From: CAMYOC01 sp963704875
GTDB lineage: Bacteria; Pseudomonadota; Gammaproteobacteria; Steroidobacterales; XN24
DNA length: 64,000 nucleotides
Reading direction: 5' to 3'
Assembly: GCA_963704875.1 (NCBI GenBank)
Contig: CAVPIA010000008.1
Coordinates: forward strand, 124,001-188,000
Of the stretch, positions 16,996-24,573 are shown piece by piece. Positions within the stretch are counted from its first letter, which is position 1. Every line of letters starts with the position of its first letter. Under the pieces are notes generated by a model that saw only the letters and a list, made by a program, of their open reading frames with translations, made no database searches and was not told the DNA's origin. The position numbers and the translations under genes were made by a program.

Positions 16996-18555
16996 ATGAG
17001 CATCGAACGCAAGCTGTGGCACTTCCACGGCGGACTCAAGCTGCCGGGCCACAAATCGCTTTCCAATAGCGTGCCGCTGGATATCGCCCCGCTGCCTTCG
17101 CGGCTGGTGCATCCCCTGGGGCAGCATATCGGCAGCCCCTCTGAACCCATCGTGGAGGTCGGCGAAACCGTCATGCGCGGCCAGCCGCTCAGCCGTGCTA
17201 CCGGCTATGTGTGCAGCCCGGTGCATGCCGCAAGCTCAGGCACGGTGGTCTCCATCGCGCCGCACCCGGTTCCGCATCCCAGTGGATTGGAAGCCGAGTG
17301 CGTGATCATCCAGACCGACGGTCAGGACCAGCCGTATGATGGCTATCCGCCCTTGTCCAATTACCAGACGCTGAATGCACCGGCGTTGCGGGCCCGGGTG
17401 CGCGAATGCGGGATCGTGGGTCTTGGCGGCGCAGCCTTCCCGACCTCGGTCAAGCTCAACGCGGGCGTTGGCATGCGTCTGCTGATCCTCAATGGTGCCG
17501 AATGCGAACCGTACATCAGCTGCGACGACAGTCTGATGCGTTACCGGGCAGTCGAGATCATCGCTGGTGCTCAGGTGATGATGCATGCGCTGGAAATCAG
17601 TCAGTGCTGTGTCGCTATCGAAGAGGACAAGCCGGAGGCGTTTGACAGCCTTGAAGCAGCCCTCAATCGGTCTGGCGATCCGCGGATTCAGGTCACCAGG
17701 GTGCCAGCCATCTACCCGGAAGGTGGCGAACGCCAGCTGATCGAAGTGCTGACCGGCAAACAGGTTCCGGCAGCCGGTATCCCGGCTGATATCGGCATGC
17801 TTTGCCACAACGTCGGCACCGCCGCGGCCGTCGCCCGCGCGGTTCTCTATGGTGAGCCCCTGATCTCACGGGTAATCACGATCACCGGGCATGGCGTGGC
17901 ACAAGCACGCAATCTGGAGGCCCGTCTCGGGACCCCGATCGCGGACCTGATCGAATACTGTGGCGGCTATACCGATAAGGCTCGCCATCTGATCATGGGC
18001 GGCGCCATGATGGGTTTTTCTCTGGCCAGCGACTCGGTGCCCGTGATCAAGGCCAGCAACTGCCTGCTGGTTGGCAGCACCGAGGACGTAGAGCCACGCG
18101 CCGCGAGCATGCCCTGCATTCGCTGTGGTGAATGTGCGCAGGCATGCCCGGCCCAATTGCTGCCGCAGCAATTGTACTGGCATGCGCGTGCGGAAGAGTT
18201 TGACAAACTCGAGCCATTCCATCTGTTTGATTGCATCGAATGCGGCTGTTGCGACGTTGTTTGCCCCAGTCAGATACCACTGACCCAGTACTTTCGCTTT
18301 GCCAAAACCGAGATATGGGGTCGCGAGCGAGAACGCCGGCAATCAGACATCGCCCGCGAACGTTTCGAGAACCGCAAGAGCCGATTGGAGCTGGCGGAGG
18401 CCGAGCGCAAGAAACGCCTGGAGGCGAAGACCCGGGCGCTGAAAAAGTCGGGTTCCAGCGCCGCCAGCAAGGCGGCTATCGAAGAAGTGATGGCGAGAGT
18501 GAGGGCGAAGGAGTCTGCAGCGGCGCCAAAACCCAGGCAAGAGGAGCCGGACTAA
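16996..18555 (+). CDS. rsxC: Electron transport complex subunit RsxC/RnfC
   Basis: A 519-residue peripheral subunit that docks NADH and FMN (Rossmann-like part with GLGGAAFPTSVKLN and LILNGAECEPYISCDD) and carries two [4Fe-4S] clusters (CIRCGECAQACP and CIECGCCDVVCP). The C-terminal 90 residues are a charged Ala/Lys/Arg/Glu-rich helix, as in many RnfC proteins, here short with no long repeats. GAGG in the rsxB stop region serves as ribosome site. The stop codon overlaps the ATG of a short frame lying before rsxD. Confidence 0.96.
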   Translation: MSIERKLWHFHGGLKLPGHKSLSNSVPLDIAPLPSRLVHPLGQHIGSPSEPIVEVGETVMRGQPLSRATGYVCSPVHAASSGTVVSIAPHPVPHPSGLEAECVIIQTDGQDQPYDGYPPLSNYQTLNAPALRARVRECGIVGLGGAAFPTSVKLNAGVGMRLLILNGAECEPYISCDDSLMRYRAVEIIAGAQVMMHALEISQCCVAIEEDKPEAFDSLEAALNRSGDPRIQVTRVPAIYPEGGERQLIEVLTGKQVPAAGIPADIGMLCHNVGTAAAVARAVLYGEPLISRVITITGHGVAQARNLEARLGTPIADLIEYCGGYTDKARHLIMGGAMMGFSLASDSVPVIKASNCLLVGSTEDVEPRAASMPCIRCGECAQACPAQLLPQQLYWHARAEEFDKLEPFHLFDCIECGCCDVVCPSQIPLTQYFRFAKTEIWGRERERRQSDIARERFENRKSRLELAEAERKKRLEAKTRALKKSGSSAASKAAIEEVMARVRAKESAAAPKPRQEEPD

Positions 18556-18674
18556 TGCGTCCCCGCGGCATAAGACAGCGTCCGCGTGCTGTCGGCAACT
18601 GCCGGCTTCAGGCTTGTGTCATCACGGATGCCGTGACTTGCGGCCGCCCGGAAAAAGCCAGGGAAGGCCGTTAA
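18555..18674 (+). CDS. Possible 39-residue small ORF between rsxC and rsxD
   Basis: An ATG overlaps the rsxC stop (TAATG) and the frame runs 39 codons to a TAA that directly abuts the rsxD ATG. The product (MRPRGIRQRPRAV..., many Arg, four Cys across the peptide) resembles nothing I know. In other gammaproteobacteria rsxC and rsxD are normally adjacent without an insert. It may be a coupling leader that keeps ribosomes moving to rsxD, or simply non-coding spacer. There is no independent evidence for expression. Confidence 0.3.
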   Translation: MRPRGIRQRPRAVGNCRLQACVITDAVTCGRPEKAREGR

Positions 18675-19715
18675 ATGCGCTTCGAAGCCACCGTTCCGCC
18701 GCATCTGCGACCGACGACAAACATCACCCGGGTGATGGCTGATGTGTTGCTTGCCCTGGTTCCGGCTGCCGCCGCTTATGTCTGGTATTTCGGCCCGGGC
18801 CTGCTGATAAATATCGCTATCGCTACCGCGGTGGCGGTGGCAAGCGAAAGCCTCGTGCTGGTACTACGCGACCGCAGGCCGGCACCACAACTGGCTGACC
18901 TTAGTGTCGTGGTTACCGCGGTTTTGCTGGCCTTCGCGCTGCCACCGCTGACGCCATGGTGGGTCACCGCAACTGCCGCGTTTTTCGCGGTGGTGTTTGG
19001 CAAGCAGGTTTATGGCGGTCTCGGATACAACCCCCTGAATCCAGCCATGGTTGGCTATGTAGTGGTCCTGATCTCGTTCCCCGCGCATATGACCCAATGG
19101 TTGCCGCCGGCAGGTTTCGGCCTGGCGGAATTGAGGCCGGATTTTCTTACCAGCCTGAGCTATGCGTTTAGCGGCCAATTGCCACAGGGTGTGGTCTGGG
19201 ATGTGATCGGTGGCGCCACACCGCTGGACAATGTCAAAACGCAGATCGGCCTGATGCGGACCGTGCAGGAAATCCGCACGCAACCGCTTTATGGTGTGTT
19301 CGGCGCCCACGGCTGGGAGTGGATCAATAACTACATCATTCTCGGTGGGCTATGGCTGCTGTACCGCAAAGTCATACGCTGGCAGATCCCGGTCGCGGTT
19401 CTTGTTGGCCTGCTCGCGCCGGCCACCCTGTTTTACCTGATCGAGCCCGGCACCTACCCGCCCCCTACCTTCCATCTTTTCAGCGGCGCCACTGTGCTCG
19501 GGGCATTCTTTATTGCCACCGATCCGGTCAGTGCTGCAACCAGCAACCGGGGACGCCTTATCTTCGGTGCCGGCATCGGCCTGCTGACTTATGTGATCCG
19601 TGCCTGGGGCGGCTACCCGGATGGGATCGCGTTCGCGGTGCTGCTGATGAACATGGCGGTGCCGGCCATCGATCATTACACGGTGCCAGGAAGCTACGGG
19701 CGCGGTCGTGGCTGA
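18675..19715 (+). CDS. rsxD: Electron transport complex subunit RsxD/RnfD
   Basis: A 346-residue inner-membrane subunit with nine or ten helices that carries a covalent FMN. The flavinylation site is seen in IGGATPLDNVKT (Thr in GATP), which ApbE-type transferase would modify; no apbE is in the window. Conserved GYNPLNPAMVGYV and FFIATDPVSAATS are also typical. The ATG abuts the TAA of the short upstream frame, with AAGG eight bases before it. It overlaps rsxG by eight bases. Confidence 0.96.
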   Translation: MRFEATVPPHLRPTTNITRVMADVLLALVPAAAAYVWYFGPGLLINIAIATAVAVASESLVLVLRDRRPAPQLADLSVVVTAVLLAFALPPLTPWWVTATAAFFAVVFGKQVYGGLGYNPLNPAMVGYVVVLISFPAHMTQWLPPAGFGLAELRPDFLTSLSYAFSGQLPQGVVWDVIGGATPLDNVKTQIGLMRTVQEIRTQPLYGVFGAHGWEWINNYIILGGLWLLYRKVIRWQIPVAVLVGLLAPATLFYLIEPGTYPPPTFHLFSGATVLGAFFIATDPVSAATSNRGRLIFGAGIGLLTYVIRAWGGYPDGIAFAVLLMNMAVPAIDHYTVPGSYGRGRG

Positions 19716-20457
19716 GCTGCGCCGCCTGATCATCAAGCGCATGACAACGGCCGCGGGGCTGCTGGCGTTGTTCGCGCTACTGGGCGTGGGCCTGGTGGCC
19801 ATGACCGAAGATGCCACCCGCGATCTGATCGAGCGTAATGAGCGCGCGTACCTGTTGCGCTCGCTGAACGACGTATTGCCGGCCGACCGCTATGACAACA
19901 CTTTGTTCGAGGACACCATCGAGGTTGTCGATCCCGAACTGCTGGGTTCCGCTGAGCCGGTGACTGTCTATCGTGCCCGCAACAACGGCAAGCCGGAGGC
20001 GGTGATCCTGACGCCGGTGGCACCGGATGGCTACAGCGGCTCCATCCGGCTGCTGGTAGGCATTGATTTCAACGGCATGATCACCGGCGTGCGCGTGGTC
20101 AGCCATCGTGAAACACCCGGCCTCGGCGATGGCATCGAAGCGCAGCGTTCCGACTGGATCCTGGGATTTGACCACCTGAGCCTGGATCGCCCTCCGCAGG
20201 AGGCATGGGCAGTGCGCCGGGATGGCGGCGAGTTCGACCAGTTCACCGGCGCGACAATAACGCCGCGTGCAGTGGTCAAGGCCGTCCGCAACAGCTTGGT
20301 ATACTTCCGCAATCATCGGGACGCGTTGTTCTCAAACAGCGTTTCTCCGACGACCAGTCAAGATCAGATCGAGGACTCGCACGAGAATCCGCAAGAGAAC
20401 CCGCAAGACAACGAAGATGATGAAAGAAATCGCCCTGCAGGGCCTGTGGAAAAATAA
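19708..20457 (+). CDS. rsxG: Electron transport complex subunit RsxG/RnfG, with acidic C-terminal extension
   Basis: A 249-residue membrane-anchored periplasmic subunit: one N-terminal helix (about residues 13-33), an FMN-binding domain, and the flavinylation motif FTGATITPRAVV with Thr as covalent FMN site; ETPGLGDGIE is also conserved. After the domain a hydrophilic tail of about 40 residues rich in Glu, Asp, Asn and Gln (ENPQENPQDNEDDE) extends beyond the usual RsxG end. The tail's coding region overlaps the rsxE start by 41 bases. The start is GTG, overlapping rsxD. Confidence 0.95.
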   Translation: MAELRRLIIKRMTTAAGLLALFALLGVGLVAMTEDATRDLIERNERAYLLRSLNDVLPADRYDNTLFEDTIEVVDPELLGSAEPVTVYRARNNGKPEAVILTPVAPDGYSGSIRLLVGIDFNGMITGVRVVSHRETPGLGDGIEAQRSDWILGFDHLSLDRPPQEAWAVRRDGGEFDQFTGATITPRAVVKAVRNSLVYFRNHRDALFSNSVSPTTSQDQIEDSHENPQENPQDNEDDERNRPAGPVEK

Positions 20458-21094
20458 TCCTGGCCTGGTCCAGTTGCTGGGTCTTTGCCCATTGCTTGCT
20501 GTCACCACCAGCGTTATCAATGGACTGGGTCTGGGGCTGGCCACAACGCTGGTGCTGGCGGGATCGAATCTGTTTGTGTCCCTGATCCGCAATGTTGTCC
20601 GCCCGGAGATCCGTATTCCGGTGTTTGTGATGATCATCGCCTCACTGGTGACCGCAGTGGAGCTCGCCATGAACGCCTGGTTCCATGATCTCTACCGGGT
20701 CCTGGGTATTTTCATTCCCCTGATAGTGACCAACTGCGCCATTATCGGTCGCGCTGAGGCGTTCGCCTCCCGTAATGCACCGCTGCCCGCGGTGTTTGAT
20801 GGTTTGATGATGGGTGCCGGATTCACTCTGGTGCTGATTGTCCTCGGCGGCCTGCGCGAGTTGCTGGGCCACGGCACGCTGCTGGCCGGGGCTGACATGA
20901 TGTTCGGTGCCAACGCCAATATCACCTTGCATTTGCTGGCTGACGACAGTGGCTTCCTGCTGGCGCTGTTGCCACCTGGCGCTTTTATCGGCCTTGGTCT
21001 GCTGGTCGCGGCCAAGAACCTGATCGACAAACGTCTGGAGCTACGCCGTGAGGCGCTGCCCGCGATCGGCGTCGCGGCCGGCCACACTGGCTGA
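20417..21094 (+). CDS. rsxE: Electron transport complex subunit RsxE/RnfE
   Basis: A 225-residue inner-membrane subunit, paralogous to RsxA, with six helices. LVQLLGLCPLLAVTTS and LIVTNCAIIGRAEAFA contain the two conserved Cys of the membrane cluster, and FAVSR-like positions become FASRN. Two ATGs (20417 and 20420) lie in tandem; either gives M(M)KEIALQGLWKNNPGL, the family start, so longer upstream frames inside rsxG are excluded. It ends eight bases before nth. Confidence 0.95.
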   Translation: MMKEIALQGLWKNNPGLVQLLGLCPLLAVTTSVINGLGLGLATTLVLAGSNLFVSLIRNVVRPEIRIPVFVMIIASLVTAVELAMNAWFHDLYRVLGIFIPLIVTNCAIIGRAEAFASRNAPLPAVFDGLMMGAGFTLVLIVLGGLRELLGHGTLLAGADMMFGANANITLHLLADDSGFLLALLPPGAFIGLGLLVAAKNLIDKRLELRREALPAIGVAAGHTG

Positions 21095-21102
21095 GGCCCG
21101 AT

Positions 21103-21765
21103 GTGAACCGGGCCAAACGGATCGAAATATTCAGCCGCTGGCGGAACGCAAATCCGCATCCGACGACCGAACTAGAGTACCGCACGCCGTTCGAATTGCT
21201 GATCGCGGTGATCTTGTCAGCCCAGGCGACGGACAAGGGCGTCAACAAGGCGACAGCAAAGCTGTTCCGTGTCGCGAATTCACCCCGCGCGATACTCGAT
21301 CTCGGTCTTTCCGGACTGATCAGCTACATCAAGACCATCGGCCTGTTCAACAACAAGGCAAAAAACATTATCGAAACCTGCCGCATCCTGGAGACGGAAT
21401 ACGGTGGTGAGGTACCGACCGATCGCGCTGCCCTGGAAGCCTTACCCGGTGTCGGGCGCAAGACAGCAAACGTGGTGCTGAACACGGCCTTCGGCGAACC
21501 AACAATCGCGGTGGATACCCACATCTTCCGGGTCGCGAACCGGATCGGATTGAGCCGGGGCAAAACGCCGCTGGCGGTAGAAAAAGGTCTGCTAAAGACG
21601 ACGCCGTCCGAGTTCCTGCTCGACGCCCACCACTGGTTGATCCTGCATGGTCGCTATGTGTGCAAGGCAAGACGGCCAGAATGCGAGCGCTGCATTATTG
21701 CCGACCTGTGCGAGTATCGCGGTAAAACCAGTTCGGACCCGGCGCAGCTTGCGCTTAAGGACTAG
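21103..21765 (+). CDS. nth: Endonuclease III (DNA glycosylase/AP lyase)
   Basis: Base-excision repair enzyme that removes oxidised pyrimidines. The 220-residue protein has the helix-hairpin-helix LPGVGRKTA with catalytic Lys120, catalytic Asp138 in VDTHIFRV, and the [4Fe-4S] ligands Cys187, 194, 197 and 203, the same numbers as the E. coli enzyme. The start is GTG, eight bases after rsxE, giving the conserved MNRAKRIEIF. Its place behind rsxE is the standard order. Confidence 0.97.
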   Translation: MNRAKRIEIFSRWRNANPHPTTELEYRTPFELLIAVILSAQATDKGVNKATAKLFRVANSPRAILDLGLSGLISYIKTIGLFNNKAKNIIETCRILETEYGGEVPTDRAALEALPGVGRKTANVVLNTAFGEPTIAVDTHIFRVANRIGLSRGKTPLAVEKGLLKTTPSEFLLDAHHWLILHGRYVCKARRPECERCIIADLCEYRGKTSSDPAQLALKD

Positions 21766-21770
21766 CCGCT

Positions 21771-22196
21771 ATGTTCTTTGCCGAAGACCGCGATGCGCTG
21801 CGCCGGATGTATCTGCAAGCATGGCAGCGGTATCGCGATGGCCTGCCGCTGGAGCCCTTGCAGGCACAAATCGCAGAGGTTGTAGCACAGCATCCGGAGT
21901 ACCATCCGCTGCTTGAATCCGGAGACCAGATTGTGGAACAGAACTGGCAACCGGAACAAGGCGTTGGCAATCCGTTTCTTCATATGGGGATGCACCTCGC
22001 GATCCGCGAGCAGCTCGCCACCGACCGGCCAGCCGGAATAGTCGCGCTGCACAAAGCACTTGTAGCCAGATCAGGCAATGCGCACGATGCCGAGCACCGG
22101 ATGGCAGAATGTCTCGGCGAGGCGCTGTGGCGCAGCCAGCGTAGTGGTCTGCCACCAGACGAAAGTGCCTATCTCGAGTCATTGCGCAAGCTGTAG
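21771..22196 (+). CDS. DUF1841 family protein
   Basis: A 141-residue soluble protein of unknown function, widespread downstream of nth in proteobacteria. The conserved central stretch NPFLHMGMHLAIREQLATDRP and the preceding HPEYHPLLE are family hallmarks; the His/Glu content suggests metal binding, although this is not established. No signal peptide. It lies five bases after nth and probably shares its transcript. Confidence 0.88.
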   Translation: MFFAEDRDALRRMYLQAWQRYRDGLPLEPLQAQIAEVVAQHPEYHPLLESGDQIVEQNWQPEQGVGNPFLHMGMHLAIREQLATDRPAGIVALHKALVARSGNAHDAEHRMAECLGEALWRSQRSGLPPDESAYLESLRKL

Positions 22197-22348
22197 TCAC
22201 AGTCCCTGAGGGTCTGAATGGTTTTTAGGTGTAACATTTTGACCACGCAGCCGGTCTATTGAGACAGATCGGCCCGTGATGTGCAGGTGTTCGTGAGCGG
22301 ATCTTGCCAAACATCGCGGCCGCCGCATCAACACGAGAAATGAGGACC

Positions 22349-23203
22349 ATGACCAAAACATATCCCGTCAATGGCGCAGGACTCGGTCTTCGACGCAGCA
22401 TGCTTGGCGAGTTCCTCGACAAAGCTCCGACAGTCGACTTTCTCGAGGTCGCGCCGGAGAACTGGATCGGCGTCGGCGGCCCGATGGGGCACCGATTTCG
22501 CAGCCTCACAGAGCGCTATCCGTTTCTGTGCCATGGACTGTCGCTGTCGATCGGCGGCCCTGCACCGCTGGACGAGCATTTTCTGCAACGCCTTAAGCGC
22601 TTTCTGGATCGGCACGCGATTCGTGGCTACAGCGAACATCTCAGCTATTGCGGCGATGACGGTCACCTCTATGATCTGATGCCGATACCGTTCACCGAAG
22701 AAGCAGTGCACTACACCGCGGCCAGAGTGCGTCGCACCCAGGAGATTCTCGAGCGACGTATTGCGCTGGAAAATGTCTCATATTACGCAGCGCCTGGCCG
22801 GGAAATGGACGAGATCGCGTTTCTGCGCGCAGTGCTCGAAGAAGCTGACTGCGATATGTTGCTGGACGTCAACAACATCTACGTCAACAGCATCAATCAC
22901 GGCTATGACGCAGAGGCCTTCCTCAAGGCAATGCCAACGGAACGAGTGGTCTATTTCCATGTTGCTGGCCACTATGTCGAAGCCGAGGATCTGCGCGTCG
23001 ACACGCATGGGGCCGATGTGTGCGATCCGGTCTGGGATCTGCTGGGGACTGCCTACTCGCACTTCGGTGTTGTACCGACTTTGCTCGAACGCGATTTCAA
23101 CATCCCGGCGACTGATGAATTGATGGAGGAGATCGGACAAATCCGGACCCTTCAGGAAAATCACCAGGCCGCGACCGGCGACGCGCGGACCTTACATGGC
23201 TGA
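22349..23203 (+). CDS. DUF692 / MNIO-family enzyme (BufB/HvfB/MbnB-like)
   Basis: A 284-residue TIM-barrel protein of the multinuclear non-heme iron oxidase group, which oxidises Cys residues of ribosomally made peptides to oxazolone-thioamide, thiooxazole or related products. Conserved patches are CHGLSLSIGG, SEHLSYCG, LENVSYYA, LLDVNNIYVNSINHGYD, YFHVAGHY and DTHGADVCDPVWDL, supplying the His/Asp/Glu iron ligands. I choose the ATG at 22349 because GAGG lies six bases before it; frames from the TTG at 22304 or the ATG at 22340 are alternatives. It overlaps the DUF2063 gene by eight bases. No DUF2282 precursor is encoded next to it. Confidence 0.93.
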   Translation: MTKTYPVNGAGLGLRRSMLGEFLDKAPTVDFLEVAPENWIGVGGPMGHRFRSLTERYPFLCHGLSLSIGGPAPLDEHFLQRLKRFLDRHAIRGYSEHLSYCGDDGHLYDLMPIPFTEEAVHYTAARVRRTQEILERRIALENVSYYAAPGREMDEIAFLRAVLEEADCDMLLDVNNIYVNSINHGYDAEAFLKAMPTERVVYFHVAGHYVEAEDLRVDTHGADVCDPVWDLLGTAYSHFGVVPTLLERDFNIPATDELMEEIGQIRTLQENHQAATGDARTLHG

Positions 23204-23966
23204 TCTGCCTGAGTTTCAGCGGCAGCAGCTTGCATTCGCCGCCCATATTCGCGATCCGGACAGCCAGCCCGCACCCCCGGGAATAGAGGATCGCCGAATG
23301 GCGATCTATCGCGATCTGTTCTTTAACAATGTCAGCCAGCTTCTGGCAAAGACCTTCCCGGTGTTGCACAAAATTCACGGTGCCGATGCCTGGCGCTTGC
23401 TGATGCGCGATTATTTCTCATCACATCGGGCACACACCCCGTTGTTTCTCGAGATGCCGAGGGAGTTTCTGCAATACCTCGAAGAAGAGCGCGGAAATGT
23501 CCCAGGCGATCCGCCATTCCAGCTCGAGCTGGCGCACTACGAGTGGGTAGAACTGGCGCTGTCGATTGATGAGCGTGAGCCGGATCTGACCGGCGTGCGG
23601 CGCGACGGTGACTTGCTGGAAGGACGCCCGGTGCTGACGCCGCTAATCTGGTCGCTGCGCTATCGTTTTCCGGTGCACCAGCTGGGCCCCGACTACCAGC
23701 CTGAGGTTGCACCGGATCAGCCGACCCTGCTGGTCGTGCATCGAAACATCGCCGGTAAAGTGGGCTTTATGGAGATCAATATCGTCACTGCTCGGCTGCT
23801 CGAGCTGCTCGGCGATGAGGGCAGCGGCTGCGGACGTCAGGTGCTGGAAACCGTGGCATCTGAAATGGATAACGCCGACCTCGCGACGGTGATCGATGGT
23901 GGCCGGCAAATCTTCGAACAATTGCGTGCGAGAGAACTTATTCTGGGCGTCCGCGATCCACATTAG
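23196..23966 (+). CDS. DUF2063 (BufC/HvfC-like) partner protein
   Basis: A 256-residue soluble protein with the DUF2063 N-terminal domain (FQRQQLAFAAHIRDP, RMAIYRDLFFNNVSQLLAKTFPVLHKI, then MRDYFSSHRAHTPLFLEMPREF) and a C-terminal alpha/beta part. In characterised MNIO operons the partner guides the precursor peptide to the oxidase. Its start lies within the last codons of the MNIO gene, so translation is coupled. Good family match; the substrate is unknown here. Confidence 0.92.
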   Translation: MADLPEFQRQQLAFAAHIRDPDSQPAPPGIEDRRMAIYRDLFFNNVSQLLAKTFPVLHKIHGADAWRLLMRDYFSSHRAHTPLFLEMPREFLQYLEEERGNVPGDPPFQLELAHYEWVELALSIDEREPDLTGVRRDGDLLEGRPVLTPLIWSLRYRFPVHQLGPDYQPEVAPDQPTLLVVHRNIAGKVGFMEINIVTARLLELLGDEGSGCGRQVLETVASEMDNADLATVIDGGRQIFEQLRARELILGVRDPH

Positions 23967-23986
23967 ACCCGATACCAGGTGACAAC

Positions 23987-24490
23987 ATGAATATTCTGAC
24001 TTCAGGCTGGCTGCGGCTGACCGAAATCCTCGATCGCATTGGGGACTGGATTCCCGCCTTGTTCCTGCGCATTCTGCTGGGATGGGAGTTTTTCGAAGCC
24101 GGGCTGAGCAAGTACCGTGGCGAAAACTGGTTTGGCAGCATCCAGGACAGGTTCCCGTTCCCATTCAACGTGGTGCCGCCAGAATTGAGCTGGCTGCTGG
24201 CGACCTGGACCGAATTGCTGGGTGGCGTAATGCTGGTTTTTGGCTTGTTTACTCGCTTCTGGACGATCTCCCTGATTATCCTGACGGTTGTCGCCACCGC
24301 CGCAGTCCACTGGCCGGACGGCTACAACGGATTTAGCGAACTGATGAAGGGTTACGCGATCAGCGACAAAGGATTTGGCAATTTTAAGCTGCCGGTCATC
24401 TATATCGTGATGTTCCTGCCTTTGCTGTTCAGCGGCCCGGGTAAGGCGAGTCTGGACTATTTTTTGCGCCGTCGCATCTTCGGATACTGA
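23987..24490 (+). CDS. DoxX family membrane protein
   Basis: A 167-residue protein with four predicted membrane helices. LRILLGWEFFEAGLSKYRGENWF at the first helix and ELLGGVMLVFGLFTRFW at the second are typical of DoxX. It sits 20 bases after the DUF2063 gene, and DoxX members are the usual fourth component of bufferin-type operons, where they may help export or redox handling of the modified peptide. It also resembles DoxX proteins outside such operons, so the link is by context. Confidence 0.88.
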   Translation: MNILTSGWLRLTEILDRIGDWIPALFLRILLGWEFFEAGLSKYRGENWFGSIQDRFPFPFNVVPPELSWLLATWTELLGGVMLVFGLFTRFWTISLIILTVVATAAVHWPDGYNGFSELMKGYAISDKGFGNFKLPVIYIVMFLPLLFSGPGKASLDYFLRRRIFGY

Positions 24491-24573
24491 GCACCGTCAG
24501 TCACCAGATCAGCCGACTGCCGGCACACAGACGCCGGCTGCGGTCCTTCGTGTAGCCAGGAGAGTTCGGAACC

